Shown: positions 5,667-6,748 of the stretch, one piece after another
Layout: the number at the start of each line of letters is the position of its first letter
How positions within the stretch are numbered: the first letter of the stretch is position 1
Assembly: GCA_900554875.1 (NCBI GenBank)
Contig: USJA01000057.1
Coordinates: forward strand, 1-6,748
Length of the DNA stretch: 6,748 nucleotides
From: an uncultured Clostridium sp.
GTDB taxonomy: Bacteria; Bacillota; Clostridia; TANB77; CAG-465
Reading direction: 5' to 3'
Program-made: the position numbers and the translations under genes
Notes under the pieces: generated by a model
What the model saw: the letters and a program-made list of their open reading frames with translations, nothing else
What the model was told of the DNA's origin: nothing
Databases searched by the model: none

Positions 5667-6681
5667 AAAAATTTCTAATTTTAGTTGCATTACCTGAATT
5701 TAACATTTCAATATGCTCAAGAGATTTTCCGGTTCCTATGGCCACACATGAAACGGCATCTTGTGCTATCATAACCGGTATTTTTGTCCTTTCTTCAATT
5801 AACTGGTCAAGACCATATACAAGGCCTCCTCCACCAGTAATATATATTCCCCTTTCAGAGACGTCAGCAGCAAGCTCTGGTGGAGTTTCTTCCAATACTG
5901 AGTGTATTCCGTCAACCAACTGTTCAGCACAACCATTAAGAGCTTGTAGAGTTTCATCAGAAGTAAATTCAAACTCAACTGGAAGTCCAGTAGCAAGATC
6001 TCTTCCCTTTACATTCATTTTTTCCGTAATAGCCTTTGGATACATACATCCAATATTTATTTTTATATCTTCTGCTGTTCTTTCTCCAATTATAATATTT
6101 CTATTTTTCTTTATATATTTCATTATTGCTTCATCAAACTTATCTCCAGCAACTTTTAATGAACGACTCTTTACTGAACCGCCCAAAGATATTACTGCAA
6201 TATCTGCTGTTCCGCCTCCTACATCTAAAATCATACTTCCATATGGTTTAGTTATATCAAGTCCTGCTCCAATAGCTGCAGCAATTGGTTCTTCAATAAG
6301 ATAAACTTTCCTAGCTCCGGCATGAGTGGCTGCATCAATTACAGCTTTTCTTTCTACTTCAGTTACTCGTGATGGAACACATACCATTATTCTTGGAGAA
6401 AATACAAATTTTCCACATACCTTATTAATAAAATATTTTAGCATTTTTTCAGTTACAGTATAATCAGATATTACACCATCTTTTAATGGTCTAATAGCTA
6501 TAATATTACCAGGTGTTCTGCCTAACATTTTTCTAGCTTCTTGACCTACAGCTAAAACTTCACCTGTGGTTTTATCTATTGCAACTACAGATGGTTCTCT
6601 TAGAACAATTCCTTTACCCTTCACATATACAAGAATTGTAGCTGTGCCTAAATCTATTCCAATATCTTGTCCAAAAATCAC
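5665..6681 (-). CDS. mreB: Rod shape-determining protein, MreB/Mbl family actin homologue
   Basis: Bacterial actin that polymerises with ATP on the inner face of the membrane and guides the elongation-phase peptidoglycan machinery. The 338 residues match the family's usual length of about 330-345. Visible actin-fold motifs: phosphate-1 GIDLGTA (8-14), KGKGIVLREPSVVA (21-34), RTPGNI (55-60), IEEP (129-132), phosphate-2 LDVGGGT (152-158), AGDKFD (178-183), IGERTAEDIK (198-207), GRDLATGLP (226-234), TPPELAAD (266-273), adenosine-binding TGGGG (282-286) and CVAIGTG (312-318). Several stretches (EVLAVGQEAR, RPLKDGVI, AGDKFD, GERTAEDIK) resemble Bacillus Mbl more than MreB, so 'mbl' is a fair alternative name. 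The start is GTG: AGGAGGAG sits 6 nt upstream and an in-frame TAG overlaps that site, excluding a longer protein. Residue 15 is Thr where MreB/Mbl usually has Asn. No mreC or mreD follows; a terminator ends the unit directly. Confidence 0.95.
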   Translation of the reverse strand: MIFGQDIGIDLGTATILVYVKGKGIVLREPSVVAIDKTTGEVLAVGQEARKMLGRTPGNIIAIRPLKDGVISDYTVTEKMLKYFINKVCGKFVFSPRIMVCVPSRVTEVERKAVIDAATHAGARKVYLIEEPIAAAIGAGLDITKPYGSMILDVGGGTADIAVISLGGSVKSRSLKVAGDKFDEAIMKYIKKNRNIIIGERTAEDIKINIGCMYPKAITEKMNVKGRDLATGLPVEFEFTSDETLQALNGCAEQLVDGIHSVLEETPPELAADVSERGIYITGGGGLVYGLDQLIEERTKIPVMIAQDAVSCVAIGTGKSLEHIEMLNSGNATKIRNF

Positions 6682-6687
6682 TATTTT

Positions 6688-6695
6688 CTCCTCCT
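6688..6695 (-). promoter_or_regulatory. Ribosome binding site deciding the GTG start of mreB/mbl
   Basis: The minus strand reads AGGAGGAG followed by AAAATA and then GTG. The 6-nt gap is near ideal for a Gram-positive site, and an in-frame TAG (bases AATAGG, just at the 5' edge of the site) rules out a start further upstream. The GTG at 6679-6681 is therefore the supported start. Confidence 0.85.
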
Positions 6696-6708
6696 ATTTT
6701 CTGTTACA

Positions 6709-6737
6709 ATTATATTACATTTTAGTTTCAATTGCAA
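6709..6737 (-). promoter_or_regulatory. Predicted housekeeping promoter of the mreB/mbl gene
   Basis: On the minus strand a TTGCAA -35 box (6732-6737, 4 of 6 matches to TTGACA) and a perfect TATAAT -10 box (6709-6714) are separated by exactly 17 nt. Transcription would start around 6700-6703, leaving a short leader that already contains the ribosome binding site at 6688-6695. Position, spacing and the perfect -10 make this the best promoter in the window. It implies that the gene can be transcribed independently of anything further upstream. Confidence 0.7.
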
Positions 6738-6748
6738 TATATTTAATA

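Noticed and set aside
5738..6304. Plus-strand open frame of 188 codons
   Set aside because: It lies wholly antisense to the strongly conserved mreB/mbl gene, has no ribosome binding site of note and its translation shows no recognisable family; it is a shadow frame.
1..6748. CRISPR array, insertion sequence, tRNA, rRNA or riboswitch
   Set aside because: No spaced short repeats, terminal inverted repeats, transposase motifs or structured RNA patterns were seen; nearly all of the window is covered by the two genes.

Overview
The window holds two genes, both on the minus strand, in AT-rich DNA. Strong AGGAGG ribosome binding sites, an actin-like MreB/Mbl protein and a large Cna-type surface protein with a C-terminal wall-sorting-like signal point to a low-GC Gram-positive (Firmicutes, most likely a Clostridia-like or related gut anaerobe). 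This assignment is an inference; there is no rRNA or other taxonomic marker here.

Reading along the minus strand (right to left): a good promoter (6709-6737) and ribosome binding site drive a 338-residue MreB/Mbl-family rod-shape protein with a GTG start (5665-6681). Its stop codon lies inside the 5' arm of an intrinsic terminator (5641-5666), so it looks monocistronic at its 3' end. A 148-bp intergenic stretch follows with an AT-rich candidate promoter, a (TA)7 tract and a strong ribosome binding site. It precedes a very large surface protein gene (30-5516, 1828 residues). The last 29 bases (1-29) lie downstream of that gene, with no recognisable terminator inside the window.

The surface protein is a modular stalk: basic N-terminus plus hydrophobic export segment; a long unassigned N-terminal region; two DUF11/D2-like Ig domains; an SdrD B-like calcium-binding domain; a MucBP-like domain; three CnaB domains at an exact 102-residue period; an InlB-type divergent repeat; a second MucBP-like domain; a SpaA/prealbumin-like CnaB domain; and a sorting signal with the unusual motif IVDTG. 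The most notable observation is that all four CnaB-fold domains appear to have lost the Lys and the Glu of the intramolecular isopeptide triad (Lys to Asn in all four; Glu to Val, Ser, Cys and Gln) while keeping the Asn. The second D2-like domain still shows a complete Lys-Asp-Asn set.

The two genes show no obvious functional link beyond both concerning the cell envelope: one organises wall synthesis from the cytoplasmic side, the other is displayed outside. No mobile element, CRISPR array, tRNA or rRNA was seen.
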